Assembly (NCBI GenBank): GCA_964444305.1
Contig: CAYUGQ010000090.1
Span: forward strand, 1 to 10,875
DNA length: 10,875 nt
Direction of reading: 5' to 3'
Source: JAKFFN01 sp964444305
Lineage (GTDB): Bacteria; Sumerlaeota; Sumerlaeia; Sumerlaeales; Sumerlaeaceae
Shown here piece by piece: positions 1-6,012 of this stretch. The position numbers and the translations under genes were made by a program. Within the stretch, counting starts at the first letter, position 1, and every line of letters begins with the position of its first letter. A model generated the notes under the pieces. The model was not told the origin of the DNA. It searched no databases and saw only the letters and a list, made by a program, of their open reading frames with translations.

Positions 1-627
1 AACAATCCGGAGGTACACCTGGACCTGGCCCGTCCGGCACTGGAGGCGGGAAAGCCGGTTTTTATTGATAAGGATTTGGCGGGTTGTGTGAAAAACGCAC
101 GGGAGATTATCCGTTTGAGTGAGCGGAATAATGCGCCGGTATTTGCGGCATCGGCTTTGAGATTTGCGAGTGAACTGGATGCACTGGAGGAGCGGGAGCC
201 CCCGCCGTATGACGCCGTTTTTGCGCGGGGCCTGGGCAAATGGCGGGGCTATGCGGTGCATACGATCGCTATGGCGCTGAGGCTGTTTGGTACTCGCGTG
301 GTGCGCGTGATTGATACCGGGCAGGATGATGCCCGTTGTGTGACCTTGGACGATGGCCGGCGCCGGTGTGTGATTGATGTACGGCTGTCGGAGAACCAAT
401 ACGATACTACGCCGTGGCAGGTGGGGGCGCTGGTGTCGGGCCGATATGAGACGGCGACAGTTACGCGGTTTGACCAGTTTTATGTGAACCTGATCCAGGA
501 AGTGGTGGAGTTTTTCCGAACAGGTATTTCGCCGATTTCAACGGATGAAATGATTCTGACGGTGGCGATTGAAAAGGCGGCGGAATTGAGCCTGACTGAG
601 GGTGGGGTCTGGGTGGAGCTGGATTGA
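1..627 (+). CDS. Gfo/Idh/MocA-family oxidoreductase, C-terminal part (5' end outside window)
   Basis: The reading frame is open from base 1 to a TGA at 625-627, giving 208 visible residues. The start and roughly the first 100 residues (the NAD(P)-binding Rossmann fold) lie upstream of the window. The first visible stretch contains ARPALEAGKPVFIDKDLAG, the family's motif in which the Lys of the usual E/D-K-P triad sits near the nicotinamide; here the Pro is Asp. The following A-x-V-H-T-I-x-x-A-L-R-L-F-G segment corresponds to the conserved substrate-pocket His region. The end, with VVEFFRTGISPIS, then an E...A...A helix and a GGVWVEL strand, is the usual C-terminal signature of this family. 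Members are cytosolic NAD(P)-dependent sugar or cyclitol dehydrogenases or reductases; the substrate cannot be told from this fragment. The gene converges on the minus-strand ABC cluster and ends just before a strong terminator. The family call is firm and the specific function is unknown. Confidence 0.88.
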   Translation, partial: NNPEVHLDLARPALEAGKPVFIDKDLAGCVKNAREIIRLSERNNAPVFAASALRFASELDALEEREPPPYDAVFARGLGKWRGYAVHTIAMALRLFGTRVVRVIDTGQDDARCVTLDDGRRRCVIDVRLSENQYDTTPWQVGALVSGRYETATVTRFDQFYVNLIQEVVEFFRTGISPISTDEMILTVAIEKAAELSLTEGGVWVELD

Positions 628-656
628 TCGTGACATTGAAAAGGCCGTGAAGTAGT

Positions 657-714
657 ACTGCCCCGGAATAGCGTTCGCTGATTTTGGATTGGCTTTCCGG
701 GGCAGTTTTGTTTT
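657..714 (+). terminator. Intrinsic terminator after the oxidoreductase gene
   Basis: A perfect 12-bp inverted repeat (657-668 ACTGCCCCGGAA against 695-706 TTCCGGGGCAGT) closes a 26-base loop and is followed at once by TTTGTTTT. The T-tract places it on the plus strand. The loop carries a second small inverted repeat (AGCG/CGCT). The minus-strand operon also ends here (stop at 728). On that strand the hairpin is not followed directly by a T-run, so it would be a weaker terminator in that direction, though it may still serve both genes. Confidence 0.85.
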
Positions 715-727
715 GATGGAAGTTGGA

Positions 728-1894
728 TTATTGAAGCTGCGGAGCAGTGGTCTCGTCGGTGGCCGGGATAGTTTCTGTGGGAGGGGGCGCCGGTGATTCC
801 GATTCTTGTGGGGCCGGTGTGGTCTCTTCGGCGGCTGGCTCGGCAATCGTGATGTCAGAGGCTGCATCTTCTGTTGCTGTTGATTCGTCGTCGGCTGGAG
901 CAGTTTCTGCATGGTCGGGGGCGGGTGGGGCGAGGCGAACATCGTCCATCTGGGGCTGAAGGGATTCGGCCATGTAGTTTCCGATCATGAAAATGTCGTC
1001 GCGGTCGGCGCGTTTGGCGTACCAGTTATCGGTACCGTCCACCTGGTTACCTATGAGGAGGGTGGCGGTGGTATTTACGCTGGGGGATGTGGTTTTGTCT
1101 TCGTAAGCTATATGAATGGTCTGGCGGGGAGGCTGGAGGCCAAGGCTTTCTAGGGTGGCGGTGGAATGAATATCGAGGAAATCCGTGGCCCGGAGTGTGG
1201 ACACCATATTGACGATACCTACTGCGGCGGTCTCGACGGCTTCGACCTGCTCAGGGGCGGTCATGTGCCATTTGTCTTCACGTTTTTCGAGAGTATAGGT
1301 GGCTGATGTTCCAGCGGATTCGATGTGGGTAGCGCTGCTGGCGGCGAAGCTGAAGATCTCGCGATTGCGCCAGCCGGTGGGGCGTTTGAAGGTCATGGAA
1401 AGGCTGGCCCGGGCATTAAGGACTTCTTCGGAGTCGGGTTCGCGGACATAAGTGGTAAACGCGGAGGGGCCGTCTTTTCCGATGATGAGCGAGAAAACGG
1501 GGTCATTCTTCCCGGCATCGAACATCTGAACAATAGTGCCGCTGGTTTCGGTAACGTGATAGCCTTCGTAGCTATCGGGATTTGTGCTGACGACGGTGGT
1601 TTCGATGGGGCTGCTTACGGCGTTGATGGCGTTATTGATGGCGGCCTGATCGGCTTCAAAGCGGTTATCCGGTCCGACGTACCATTTGTCTTCGGATTTT
1701 GTAAGGGTTATGGTTTTTTCGCCGGGGGGACGCATGGTGATGCGCTGCAGAGTTCCGGATGTGACGGGGTCCAGGCTTCTTTCCGGAATGGCGGCCGAGG
1801 CTACTTCGGCGCTTTGTTTACGGTTTTGGAAAAAGATAGCGACGAAGACCGCGACGGTGATGAGCAGGAGGACGATTGTGTTTGATGTTTTCAT
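728..1894 (-). CDS. DUF4340 domain protein, membrane-anchored, partner of GldG-type ABC system
   Basis: This is a 388-residue protein. Residues 5-22 form one hydrophobic N-terminal segment, which reads as a signal anchor with the rest probably outside the cytoplasmic membrane. The body holds two related DUF4340-type units: residues 62-96 (TLTKSEDKWYV, then an Ala/Asn-rich helix) and 201-234 (TLEKREDKWHM, then a similar helix). Each is followed by a strand with L-L/I-I-G. From about residue 322 to the end the protein becomes a tail rich in Pro, Ala, Thr, Glu and Asp with no predicted fold. DUF4340 proteins commonly follow gldG in ABC clusters of this type; their biochemical role is not established. 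The gene lies 55 bases after the GldG gene and is last in the group. The ATG at 1894 has AGGAAA upstream with about 8 bases spacing after GGA. The family call rests on context and sequence pattern together. Confidence 0.82.
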   Translation of the reverse strand: MKTSNTIVLLLITVAVFVAIFFQNRKQSAEVASAAIPERSLDPVTSGTLQRITMRPPGEKTITLTKSEDKWYVGPDNRFEADQAAINNAINAVSSPIETTVVSTNPDSYEGYHVTETSGTIVQMFDAGKNDPVFSLIIGKDGPSAFTTYVREPDSEEVLNARASLSMTFKRPTGWRNREIFSFAASSATHIESAGTSATYTLEKREDKWHMTAPEQVEAVETAAVGIVNMVSTLRATDFLDIHSTATLESLGLQPPRQTIHIAYEDKTTSPSVNTTATLLIGNQVDGTDNWYAKRADRDDIFMIGNYMAESLQPQMDDVRLAPPAPDHAETAPADDESTATEDAASDITIAEPAAEETTPAPQESESPAPPPTETIPATDETTAPQLQ

Positions 1895-1949
1895 AGGGTG
1901 TTTCCTGTTTCAGCAAAAATTGGTAGCATGAGTATCGGTGAGATAAGGG

Positions 1950-3620
1950 TTATTTTTCTGCGGAGCCGTAGGTGATACGGTAGCGGTTTTTGCGTCGGCG
2001 GTTGAGGAGCATTTTGGCCAGACCGGCGCAGATGAGCAGGAAGGGAATACCGCCGAGGATTATGACTTGGGTCCAGGTGGCTTCTGCGGGAGAAATCTCG
2101 CGCAGTTGGGAAAAGCTCATTTCCCGTGCCCGGAGTTCCAGAGCACCGCCGCCGCGGGTGAACGCTTCGGCGACGTTGAGGGGCAGGAGAAGATTTGCAG
2201 GTACAGACTGCAAAACCTGATCAAGCAGAAGGAGCGCAGAGCCGACAACGACCACCTGGGCGCTTTCGCTGCTGAGCTGGCGGATGTTATCCGGCGAGGG
2301 GCTGAAGGTGGTGCCGTCGTCATTGGTGAGGACGGGCGGTGGCTCTGTGGCATAGCGGCTGGAGAGGTTACCACTGACCATCATGGCCAGGGACTGGGAT
2401 TCCAGGCGTTCTTCCCGGCTGGGCGGCGTAAGCTCGGTGGGCTCCAGGGTAAACGGACCCTCCTGCACACGGGAGTTTTCTGATGAGCTGATCAGCCGGG
2501 TGACCACTCCGCTGGTGCCGCGATCGCTGTTGTTTACGGTAGAGGTATAAGCAAACATCAGGACGGGGATGTTATCCGTGAGAGGGCTGTCTTCGTTGCG
2601 ATGGGAGGTCTGGAAGACGAAGGGGTCTCGATACTGCACGAGGGTGCTTGCGCGGGTGAGGGTGGCCTGGGTGCGACCGCCTTTCCAGTCTTCAACGATA
2701 TTTGAGTTAATGCGCAGGCCATAGTGTTCGAGGATGTTATTGATATTTGGCGCTGTAGGGACTACGCTGTTCATTCCCATGCGATTATCGAGCTGTACGC
2801 CCGGGGCGGCCACAAACAGCTTGCCGCCGTTCATGACATATTGGTCGATGTTAAACAGGGCATCTTCGCTGAGGTCGCCGGGGTCGACAAGCATAAGCAT
2901 CTGGAAGCGGGACAGATCTTCGCTGAGGCTGGAAGGATCGAGGGTGGTGACTTCGAAGCCTTCATGCTCCAGCTCGGACTGAAGAATGCTGTACTGGCTG
3001 GCCTGGCCCATAAGGGGGTTTCCGGCGGGCACCATAAGGCCGATTTCCGGAGTGCTGACGGCGGCGACTTTATTGATTACGCGGGTAAGCTGATACTCCA
3101 GCGGACCGATGAGAAAGGGGATGGTCTCGCTTTCGCCGCGGTATTCGGCCTGAAGCCCGAAATAGCCTTTGTTAAGCTTCAACTCGGTGGCGGAGGCTTG
3201 CTGCATGAGGGAGGCTTCCATACCGGCATCGCGGGCGGCTTTTTCGGCGCTGGAGCCGGAATCAGGGATGACGTCTACGAAATTAAACTGAACCTTGCCG
3301 CCGGACTCCGTGCGATACTGAACGAGGAGCTCGCGAAGCTGCTGTCGGCGCTCATTCCAGTCTGGCGGAGTGCCGTTTTCTGTAGCGTAGATGGTGATAG
3401 TAACCCGGTCGTCCAGATCGCGGATAATTCCACGGGTTGAATCGCTGAGGGTGTAGATTTTGTTCCGGGTCAGGTCGATGCGCTGATGGGCATTAGTGGC
3501 CAGCCAGTAGAGGCCAATGAGGGCCACAAAAAGAAGGACGCAGCCGGCGACGACGTTGATACCGGATTTCATGGCGCGGGCACGACGATGTTCGAGATCG
3601 GGATTTGCTGATTCAGACAT
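1950..3620 (-). CDS. gldG: GldG-family ABC transporter auxiliary protein
   Basis: This is a 556-residue protein with one membrane segment near each end (about 20-42 and 516-539) and a large soluble domain between them. That is the layout of GldG and the ABC_transp_aux family. The family hallmark follows the first membrane segment: R-I-D-L-T-x-N-K-I-Y-T-L-S at about 47-59, then a region of the type RELLVQY and VQFNFVDV. The mid-domain has a ThuA/GATase-like fold pattern (EIGLMVPAG, MLMLVDPGDLSEDALFNIDQYVMNGGK split around 194-267). A basic RRRKNR run after the last membrane helix suggests a cytoplasmic C-terminus. In Bacteroidetes GldG works with GldF and GldA in gliding motility and secretion; homologues are widespread in non-gliding bacteria, where the cargo is unknown. 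The gene starts 9 bases after the permease stop, and its Shine-Dalgarno TAGGA overlaps that stop, implying co-translation. The ATG at 3620 is well supported. Confidence 0.9.
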   Translation of the reverse strand: MSESANPDLEHRRARAMKSGINVVAGCVLLFVALIGLYWLATNAHQRIDLTRNKIYTLSDSTRGIIRDLDDRVTITIYATENGTPPDWNERRQQLRELLVQYRTESGGKVQFNFVDVIPDSGSSAEKAARDAGMEASLMQQASATELKLNKGYFGLQAEYRGESETIPFLIGPLEYQLTRVINKVAAVSTPEIGLMVPAGNPLMGQASQYSILQSELEHEGFEVTTLDPSSLSEDLSRFQMLMLVDPGDLSEDALFNIDQYVMNGGKLFVAAPGVQLDNRMGMNSVVPTAPNINNILEHYGLRINSNIVEDWKGGRTQATLTRASTLVQYRDPFVFQTSHRNEDSPLTDNIPVLMFAYTSTVNNSDRGTSGVVTRLISSSENSRVQEGPFTLEPTELTPPSREERLESQSLAMMVSGNLSSRYATEPPPVLTNDDGTTFSPSPDNIRQLSSESAQVVVVGSALLLLDQVLQSVPANLLLPLNVAEAFTRGGGALELRAREMSFSQLREISPAEATWTQVIILGGIPFLLICAGLAKMLLNRRRKNRYRITYGSAEK

Positions 3621-3629
3621 TCTTGATTC

Positions 3630-4370
3630 CTACTTCCACTTTCTGCTTTCGATGGCGCGGATGTTTAGAAAGAGAAAAAAGGCGATGACCGCCAGGTAAT
3701 AGACGACGTCTTTGAGGTCGAGGACGCCGCGATACATGCTGACGAAATGGGTCATTAGGCCGAACTCTGACAGGATCGAGAAAACCCGTGGCGGCAATAC
3801 CTCTGAGAGTCGCGGCAGGCTTATAAGAATTAATATGAACGTGATGACGCAGGTCACGATGAAGGCCACGATCTGATTGACGGTGATGCTGCTGGCCCAG
3901 CATCCGATGGCAATAATGGAACATCCCATCAGGTAGGCGCCCAGATAACCGCAAATGATGGGTCCGAAATCCAGCGGGGTGTTTTCCTGGGTAAAATAAT
4001 GGACCACATAGACAAGCGGAGTGGTGAGGACGAGGGCAACAAGGAGCAGGACGGCGGCGCTGGCGAATTTGCCGATGACGACTTCGCCATCACGGACGGG
4101 CATGGTCATGAGGAGTTCGTCGGTACCGCTGCGTTTTTCTTCTGACCAGATGCGCATGGTGATGGCGGGGCAGAAGAAAAGAAACAGCCAGGGGAGATAA
4201 ACGAAAAAGCCGTCGAGACTGGCAAAGGGGCTTTTGAAAAAGCCCTGACCAGCGAGGTTGAAAAAGAGGGCCGGACTGACTACGAGAAATACGACGAGGA
4301 AGATATAAGCCTGGGGTGAATTGAAATAGGTCCCCAGTTCCTTTCGGAACACGCGATAGGTGTTAAGCAT
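3630..4370 (-). CDS. ABC-2 type transporter permease (GldF-like)
   Basis: This is a 246-residue integral membrane protein with about six hydrophobic helices (roughly 22-40, 56-73, 102-125, 138-160, 165-184 and 222-238). It starts with the amphipathic F-R-K-E-L-x-x-Y-F-x-S-P-x-A-Y-I segment typical of GldF/NosY-type permeases. The motif W-S-E-E-K-R-S-G-T-D-E-L-L (about 75-87), in the first cytoplasmic loop, is the ABC-2 signature that couples to the ATPase. It should form the channel driven by the ATPase encoded at 4973-5908 and act with GldG and DUF4340 encoded downstream. The ATG at 4370 is the only possible start, because an in-frame TGA (4382-4380) lies four codons upstream with no other start between. 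Its nearest AGGAG is 17 bases away, too far for normal initiation; a six-codon leader ORF occupies the gap. The transported substrate is unknown. Confidence 0.9.
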   Translation of the reverse strand: MLNTYRVFRKELGTYFNSPQAYIFLVVFLVVSPALFFNLAGQGFFKSPFASLDGFFVYLPWLFLFFCPAITMRIWSEEKRSGTDELLMTMPVRDGEVVIGKFASAAVLLLVALVLTTPLVYVVHYFTQENTPLDFGPIICGYLGAYLMGCSIIAIGCWASSITVNQIVAFIVTCVITFILILISLPRLSEVLPPRVFSILSEFGLMTHFVSMYRGVLDLKDVVYYLAVIAFFLFLNIRAIESRKWK

Positions 4371-4392
4371 AACGAACGGTCATTGCGCTCCT
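4363..4392 (-). promoter_or_regulatory. Six-codon leader ORF with Shine-Dalgarno, overlapping the permease start
   Basis: On the minus strand an AGGAG (4388-4392) sits four bases before an ATG (4383-4381) that opens a tiny ORF encoding MTVRYA and stopping at TAA (4365-4363). This ORF is in a different frame from the permease, and its stop overlaps the permease start (ATGCTTAA). A ribosome finishing it would be exactly on the permease ATG, which has no closer Shine-Dalgarno. This suggests re-initiation or translational coupling. The 4-base spacing is on the short side, so chance cannot be excluded. Confidence 0.45.
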
Positions 4393-4577
4393 GTGAGGTT
4401 AATAATGAACGGCATGGGGAGACGGATGAGGCCTCGTGTGCCGGGCTCGTCAAGCCGTCCCGGATGATAAGCAGTTTTTGTGCTAATCCCTGAGAATGAC
4501 TGGCGATGGATTAATCGATGAGAGATGAGCCTTATTTATCAAGGCAAGAATGAGATTTTGGAATGATGCCGATGCAA
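4371..4577 (-). other. Untranslated leader of the permease-GldG-DUF4340 group
   Basis: This is about 207 bases between the lipoprotein terminator and the permease, with no coding potential beyond the six-codon leader. It follows a terminator and precedes a three-gene group, so a promoter is expected here. I see only poor -35/-10 matches and do not assign one. Two short hairpins can form: GCCTT/AAGGC around 4529-4545, and a CCGGG/CCCGG stem with an inner GCT/AGC around 4441-4463. Neither is followed by a T-run on the minus strand, so they are not terminators. Confidence 0.4.
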
Positions 4578-4620
4578 TGAAAAAGCGCCAGCTTGTCGAT
4601 GAATTATGACAAACTGGCGC
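4578..4620 (-). terminator. Intrinsic terminator after the lipoprotein gene
   Basis: On the minus strand, GCGCCAGTTTGTC (4620-4608) pairs with GACAAGCTGGCGC (4597-4585) over 13 positions. One is a U-G wobble that is allowed in the RNA only in this direction. The stem closes a 10-base loop and is followed by TTTTT (4584-4580). The wobble and the T-run both point to minus-strand use. It lies 45 bases beyond the lipoprotein stop and separates the ATPase/lipoprotein transcript from the permease group. Confidence 0.88.
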
Positions 4621-4664
4621 AAAAGACCCCGACAAAATGCCGGGGATGTGACACAACTACTTTG

Positions 4665-4889
4665 TTATTCTGCAGGTGCAGCCGGCGCTTCTTCAACAGG
4701 AGCAGCAGGGGTGGCTTCTTCAGCCGCTGGAGCTGCTTCGGTTGCCGGTGTTACGTCGGTAGCCGGAGCGGCGTCGTCAGCTGGCACCGTTGTGGTAGCT
4801 TCAGTTTCAACAGTTGCGCTTTCTTCTGTAGCGCAGCCGCTGAAGAAAATTGCGCCGAGAAGCGCGCAAAATAGGGCAGCTTTTTTCAT
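4665..4889 (-). CDS. Small Ala/Pro/Glu-rich lipoprotein
   Basis: This is a 74-residue protein with a textbook lipoprotein signal: MKK, then a hydrophobic core (residues 4-16) and the lipobox F-S-G-C with the lipidated Cys at 19. The residue after Cys is Ala, which under the E. coli +2 rule would send it to the outer membrane. The mature part (about 56 residues) is low complexity: Ala, Pro, Thr and Glu, with repeated PAAEEATPA-like units, no other Cys and no aromatic residues, so it is probably a disordered tether or spacer. The Shine-Dalgarno is strong (AGGAGG at 4903-4898, 8 bases before ATG), suggesting abundant translation. It lies 83 bases after the transporter ATPase stop and is followed by its own terminator. 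The lipoprotein call is firm; the function is unknown. Confidence 0.85.
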   Translation of the reverse strand: MKKAALFCALLGAIFFSGCATEESATVETEATTTVPADDAAPATDVTPATEAAPAAEEATPAAPVEEAPAAPAE

Positions 4890-4972
4890 GGTCTCAACCT
4901 CCTCTCGTCAGATGTTGTTCGTAATGCTGATTCGGTCAGTTATAAGTGTGCAAGTTAAATTGCTACTAAATT

Positions 4973-5908
4973 CTAGTGTCGTGTAAGCTCGGCAAATACG
5001 TCTTCGAGAGATGCGACATCTTGTCTCAGTTCGCTTAAAATCCAGCCATTTTCGACGCAGCAGCGGAAGACATCTTCCGCCAGACGGCCCGCTTGTTTGG
5101 TTTCGATATGAAGGCGGACCTTGCCGGCGGCTTCATCGCGCTCAATCTCGCGGACGAGATCTACGCCGTCCAGCCCGGCCAGTTTGTGTTCTACGTTGGG
5201 CTGAGGGCCACGGATGGTGGTGGTGATGCCGCTGGAGCCGGAGCCGCGTTTCATTAACTCATCAGGAGTGCCGGAGGCGACCACTTTTCCATCGCTGATG
5301 ATGATAGCGCGATCGCAGGTGGCGGTGACCTCGGGCAGAATGTGGGTGGACAGAATGACGGTTTTTTCGCGGCCGATTTCGCGGATAAGGTCGCGGATCT
5401 CTACGATCTGGTTTGGGTCGAGGCCGCTGGTGGGTTCGTCCAGAACGAGGATGTCCGGCTCATGAATCAGGGCTTGGGCAAGGCCGACGCGCTGGCGATA
5501 GCCTTTCGAGAGCTGGCCGATGTTTTTGGATACGGCGCTGACCAGGCCGGTGCGCTCGACGACATCTTTCACGCGTTTTTTCAGTTTGTTACCGCGCAGC
5601 CCGCGCAGGCTGCCGACGAAATTGAGAAAATCTACAACGGGCATTTCTGTATAGAGGGGCGCGCTTTCGGGCAGGTAGCCAATGCGGCGGCGAACCTGAA
5701 GGCTTTCTTCAAAAGTATCAAATCCTGCGACGCTGGCCTGGCCGGAGTCGGCGGGCATGTAGCATGTAAGGATTTTCATGGTGGTGGATTTGCCCGCGCC
5801 GTTGGGCCCGAGAAAACCAACGATCTCGCCTTTATCTATGGAAAAGGAAACTCCTTTGAGGGCGCGATTACTGCCATAGCTTTTGGTAAGATTGTCGACC
5901 GCGATCAT
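4973..5908 (-). CDS. ABC-2 transporter ATP-binding protein (GldA/CcmA-like)
   Basis: Residue numbers here count from a GTG at 5923. Walker A is GPNGAGKST (39-47), the ABC signature LSKGYRQ is at 138-144, Walker B is LVLDEP (159-164) with catalytic Glu163, the D-loop SGLD follows, and the switch His is 194 (LSTH). The Q-loop position is Y-L-P-E, with Glu in place of Gln, as is usual in this drug/gliding-type subfamily. A C-terminal domain of about 85 residues (DUF4162-like) follows, ending SLEDVFAELT. The protein is the cytoplasmic motor for the permease encoded at 3630-4370. I prefer the ATG at 5908 (product 311 residues): the protein then begins MIAVDNLTKSYG as relatives do, and AAAGGTG lies upstream, though with a long 12-base spacing. 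The GTG at 5923 has no recognisable Shine-Dalgarno. The gene starts about 100 bases after the YhaN-like gene. Confidence 0.93.
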   Translation of the reverse strand: MIAVDNLTKSYGSNRALKGVSFSIDKGEIVGFLGPNGAGKSTTMKILTCYMPADSGQASVAGFDTFEESLQVRRRIGYLPESAPLYTEMPVVDFLNFVGSLRGLRGNKLKKRVKDVVERTGLVSAVSKNIGQLSKGYRQRVGLAQALIHEPDILVLDEPTSGLDPNQIVEIRDLIREIGREKTVILSTHILPEVTATCDRAIIISDGKVVASGTPDELMKRGSGSSGITTTIRGPQPNVEHKLAGLDGVDLVREIERDEAAGKVRLHIETKQAGRLAEDVFRCCVENGWILSELRQDVASLEDVFAELTRH

Positions 5909-5974
5909 GTTTCCGCGTTTCACCTTTGCAATTGATGTTGTGGTCTAAGCTGTTTTGCTCGCATTTTCTGCGCC

Positions 5975-5991
5975 ATACAGGACGGCTGTAT
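5975..5991. repeat. Short inverted repeat in the gap before the transporter ATPase
   Basis: ATACAG (5975-5980) and CTGTAT (5986-5991) form a 6-bp inverted repeat around a 5-base spacer. It lies in the non-coding gap between the YhaN-like stop (6013) and the transporter ATPase start. It has the size of an operator half-site pair or a small RNA hairpin. There is no T-run on either side, so it is not a terminator. Such repeats also occur by chance. Confidence 0.25.
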
Positions 5992-6012
5992 ATGACGACA
6001 TAAAACCCGGCC

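Noticed and set aside
4890..4972. Possible promoter for the lipoprotein gene around TATAAC on the minus strand
   Set aside because: A -10-like TATAAC is present but there is no reasonable -35 at 16-18 bases, so it was not listed as a feature.
4593..4986. Plus-strand ORFs of 93 and 126 codons across the lipoprotein gene
   Set aside because: They are Ser/Ala/Gly/Val-rich mirror images of the Ala/Pro/Glu repeats on the minus strand; the minus-strand frame has a signal peptide, a lipobox and a strong ribosome binding site.
5890..5972. Start of the transporter ATPase at GTG 5923
   Set aside because: No Shine-Dalgarno precedes it and the five extra residues are not seen in typical relatives; ATG 5908 is preferred, though its own Shine-Dalgarno spacing is long.
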